This document shows positions 30,528 to 32,298 of a stretch of 32,298 nt of DNA, one piece after another. The notes under the pieces are model-generated. The model was not told the DNA's origin. It did no database searches and saw only the letters and a list, made by a program, of their open reading frames with translations. Both the position numbers and the translations under genes were made by a program. Each line of letters begins with the position of its first letter. Position 1 is the first letter of the stretch. Origin of the DNA: a virus. Where the stretch lies: IMG/VR virus record IMGVR_UViG_3300035183_000514, positions 1 to 32,298 of that record; one strand, given 5' to 3'.

Positions 30528-31226
30528 ATGGATAGTAATTCTTACGGAAAAACGAACAGTCCCAAAGAATATTTTGGTCTTCGTAGTAACGCCGGGGACG
30601 GCTCCAACTCAAGCTGGCTGAGCTTTAAAGACCTGCTGGCCAAGTTCAGCTCATACGAGCCCCGGTTCGACCCCATTGATAGGGCCGGGCTGGAAAATCT
30701 AAAGAATCGTCTGGCGGAAGCTGATCGGTTAGCCGCCGACCCGCTCAGCTCGCCAGGAGCACAAAAAGCCCTTCAGGCGATTAACCAGGGCGCAGCCCGC
30801 CGTGCGGAGTTTGAGCGCGGGGCTGCTATCGGGCGTGGGGCGGCGACTGGCGCGAATGCATTTAGCGGCAGTCTCGCACAAACGGCAGGAGACATTGTGA
30901 GTCGTCAAAATGACGCCGTTACAGCTATGACCGGCGAGCTGGCTAACAAGCTCATGCAGCAATACCGGGAGGAAGGCTTGTCCTTAAGCCAGGCATACGC
31001 TGCTACACTCAACGACATGGCGCGCATAAATACCGATCGGGAAAAGGTGCGCGCTGACTGGAATGCACAACTGGCGTCAATCCTACAGCGATATAACGAC
31101 CTGCGCTATCAAACCATGATGGAGCAAGCCAGGATAGCCGAAAACGCCCGGCAATTTGACGTATTACACCCCAACGATAAGCGCGTAAACTGGAAAAATT
31201 ACTTCGACATGCTGTTTTACCGCTAG
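30528..31226 (+). CDS. Helical protein, possible internal or ejection protein
   Basis: 232 residues, mostly helical. Ala-rich centre (GAAIGRGAATGANAFSGSL), then long helices with Gln/Arg (MQQYREEGLSLSQAYAATLN, then LASILQRYNDLRYQTMMEQA). The composition and place after the nozzle fit the internal ejection proteins of short-tailed phages, which form a channel during DNA entry. No signature motif, so this is by analogy. Another TAA-T-ATG junction without a strong ribosome site. Confidence 0.65.
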   Translation: MDSNSYGKTNSPKEYFGLRSNAGDGSNSSWLSFKDLLAKFSSYEPRFDPIDRAGLENLKNRLAEADRLAADPLSSPGAQKALQAINQGAARRAEFERGAAIGRGAATGANAFSGSLAQTAGDIVSRQNDAVTAMTGELANKLMQQYREEGLSLSQAYAATLNDMARINTDREKVRADWNAQLASILQRYNDLRYQTMMEQARIAENARQFDVLHPNDKRVNWKNYFDMLFYR

Positions 31227-31249
31227 GGGATTTATGGCTTTTTACACTT

Positions 31250-31272
31250 ATTCCAGTGAGAATTAAACTATG
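31250..31272 (+). repeat. Leader repeat, copy 1
   Basis: A 23-base stretch ending in the ATG (ATTCCAGTGAGAATTAAACT plus ATG), identical to 31802-31824 before the next paralogue. The shared leader carries the only visible ribosome site (GTGAG), which is weak. Confidence 0.9.
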
Positions 31273-31782
31273 GCAGCGAGAATATCAACGAAATTCGAGG
31301 ATTTTATACAAAAAAAGATCGACGATCCATTCGGCCCGCCACCCACTCCAGAACAAATCGAAGAGGCCACGAAAGAAAAACTCAAACAACTCAGAGCCGA
31401 GAGCCAGCTTATGGCCCTGCGACGCGTAAATGAACTCGAGCAAGTTTGGGAGCAAAACAGGAAACGAATGGCAGAGGCGTATGCCGCGCCGGGGGTGTAT
31501 AAGCCGGACATGGGAAGAGAGGCCAGCGAATGGATGAAAAGTGCGGAAGGGAACGACAACATGGCACTGCAATACATGTTGGAGTCCGCACTTGCCGGTA
31601 AACAGATGCATTTTACTATCGGATCAAATCTATCCGGCCCTATCATCAAAGACGACTCCGAGAAGAGGCGTATGCTGGAGGAGCAGGACCGCCAGCGCAG
31701 AGATTTAATAGCCAAATACGGCGAGCGTGGGTTTATGGATCTCCTCGCTAATCTGCAAAATGGTCAGCAAGCAGAAGAATAA
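31270..31782 (+). CDS. Right-end paralogue 1 with shared block
   Basis: 170 residues, helical and charged. Related to the next gene: TKEKLKQLR, MALRRVNELEQ-x-W, then the identical block AEGNDNMALQYMLESALAGK followed by QMHFTIGSNLSGPIIKD. Ends with KYGERGFMDLLANLQ, matching KYGQRGFESLLAGIQ in the partner. Unrecognised; position after the ejection-type gene suggests a virion or entry role. Confidence 0.72.
   Translation: MAARISTKFEDFIQKKIDDPFGPPPTPEQIEEATKEKLKQLRAESQLMALRRVNELEQVWEQNRKRMAEAYAAPGVYKPDMGREASEWMKSAEGNDNMALQYMLESALAGKQMHFTIGSNLSGPIIKDDSEKRRMLEEQDRQRRDLIAKYGERGFMDLLANLQNGQQAEE
31542..31653 (+). repeat. 112-bp perfect repeat, copy 1
   Basis: Identical over 112 bases to 32067-32178 and in frame in both paralogues. 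Flanking bases differ sharply. Confidence 0.93.
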
Positions 31783-31801
31783 GCCCGAGGCACATGCGAC
31801 T

Positions 31802-31824
31802 ATTCCAGTGAGAATTAAACTATG
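31802..31824 (+). repeat. Leader repeat, copy 2
   Basis: Same 23 bases as at 31250-31272, ending in the ATG of the second paralogue. Confidence 0.9.
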
Positions 31825-32295
31825 AGATTCTTAGATTTGCTACGTCGTTCCCTACGTCAGCCCGCCGATGAAGAAGACGACATTACAAAGGCCACGAAAG
31901 AAAAACTCAAACAACTCAGAATCCAAGGCGAAGCCATGGCCCTACGCCGAGTAAATGAGCTCGAGCAAGCTTGGGGGCAAAACAGGAAGGAAACTGCGCG
32001 AAGAATAGCTGAACCTGGCGAGCATAAGCTACCCATGCCAGAGATGGCCGAGAATTGGCTTAAAAATGCGGAAGGGAACGACAACATGGCACTGCAATAC
32101 ATGTTGGAGTCCGCACTTGCCGGTAAACAGATGCATTTTACTATCGGATCAAATCTATCCGGCCCTATCATCAAAGACCCACGGTCTGCCAGCCTTGATG
32201 ATATTTCTAATGAGCGCAAGCTCAAAGAAATGCAAGCAAAATACGGCCAACGCGGGTTTGAGTCGTTACTGGCCGGGATACAAGCCGACATGTAA
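31822..32295 (+). CDS. Right-end paralogue 2 with shared block
   Basis: 157 residues, complete; its stop is three bases before the window edge. It has a different N-terminus (MRFLDLLRRSLRQ), but then matches the preceding gene in TKEKLKQLR and in the 37-residue central block. A 32-bp identical stretch also covers the TKEKLKQLR codons. The pair looks like a duplication kept similar locally by recombination or constraint. Function unknown. Confidence 0.72.
   Translation: MRFLDLLRRSLRQPADEEDDITKATKEKLKQLRIQGEAMALRRVNELEQAWGQNRKETARRIAEPGEHKLPMPEMAENWLKNAEGNDNMALQYMLESALAGKQMHFTIGSNLSGPIIKDPRSASLDDISNERKLKEMQAKYGQRGFESLLAGIQADM
32067..32178 (+). repeat. 112-bp perfect repeat, copy 2
   Basis: See 31542-31653; preserved without a single difference, including third codon positions. 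Confidence 0.93.
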
Positions 32296-32298
32296 GAG

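Overview
The window reads as part of the genome of a tailed double-stranded DNA phage, most likely with a short (podovirus-type) tail. The support is a TerL, portal, scaffold, capsid, head-tail adaptor and nozzle series with no tape-measure or sheath gene in view, and a phage replication set (family A DNA polymerase, DnaB-like helicase, TOPRIM primase). No integrase, tRNA, CRISPR array or insertion sequence was seen. The host cannot be named. A GH108-type endolysin without a signal peptide plus a two-helix membrane protein would fit a Gram-negative host. Both ends are cut: the polymerase runs off the left edge and the right end is still in virion-type genes.

Left arm, read leftward (11351 to 1). 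It has three transcription blocks. Block A (11351-9599) carries small genes, two of them members of a four-copy protein family of unknown function, and ends at a strong intrinsic terminator at 9519-9549. Block B (8873-6583) starts from a very good sigma70-type promoter (-35 at 8952-8957, -10 at 8929-8934). It holds a Cys-rich protein, two more members of the family, the GH108 endolysin and a probable holin. Block C (6421-1) starts from a candidate promoter at 6506-6535. It holds a 51-residue basic protein, a structured leader, then a dense replication operon: two hypotheticals, primase, an unknown protein, helicase, a small beta-type protein, an Fe-S uracil-DNA-glycosylase-like protein, three small proteins and DNA polymerase. 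Many of these genes overlap out of frame.

Centre (about 11452-13217). This is about 1.8 kb without a convincing gene. It is packed with CTAG/GCTAGC words and low-complexity A/C-rich sequence, with inverted repeats and two candidate rightward promoters. It separates the leftward and rightward arms and is the best candidate for an origin and control region.

Right arm, read rightward (13218 to the end): HTH-containing small terminase, large terminase, a coiled-coil protein, portal with a four-Cys insert, an acidic protein, scaffold, major capsid, a tandem pair of related small beta proteins, a 24-residue membrane peptide, four small genes, adaptor, a Cys-rich fibre-like protein with a signal peptide, and a nozzle gene that appears split into two parts (25698-27071 and 29885-30526) around a 936-residue beta-rich gene. 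The arm ends with a helical protein and two tandem paralogues sharing a 112-bp identical block.

Most novel-looking points: the four-copy family of about 140-residue proteins; the GC hairpins placed directly before the ribosome binding sites of several of its genes; the concentration of CTAG in non-coding DNA; the split nozzle; and the secreted-looking fibre. All functions are inferred from reading motifs; no database search was run.
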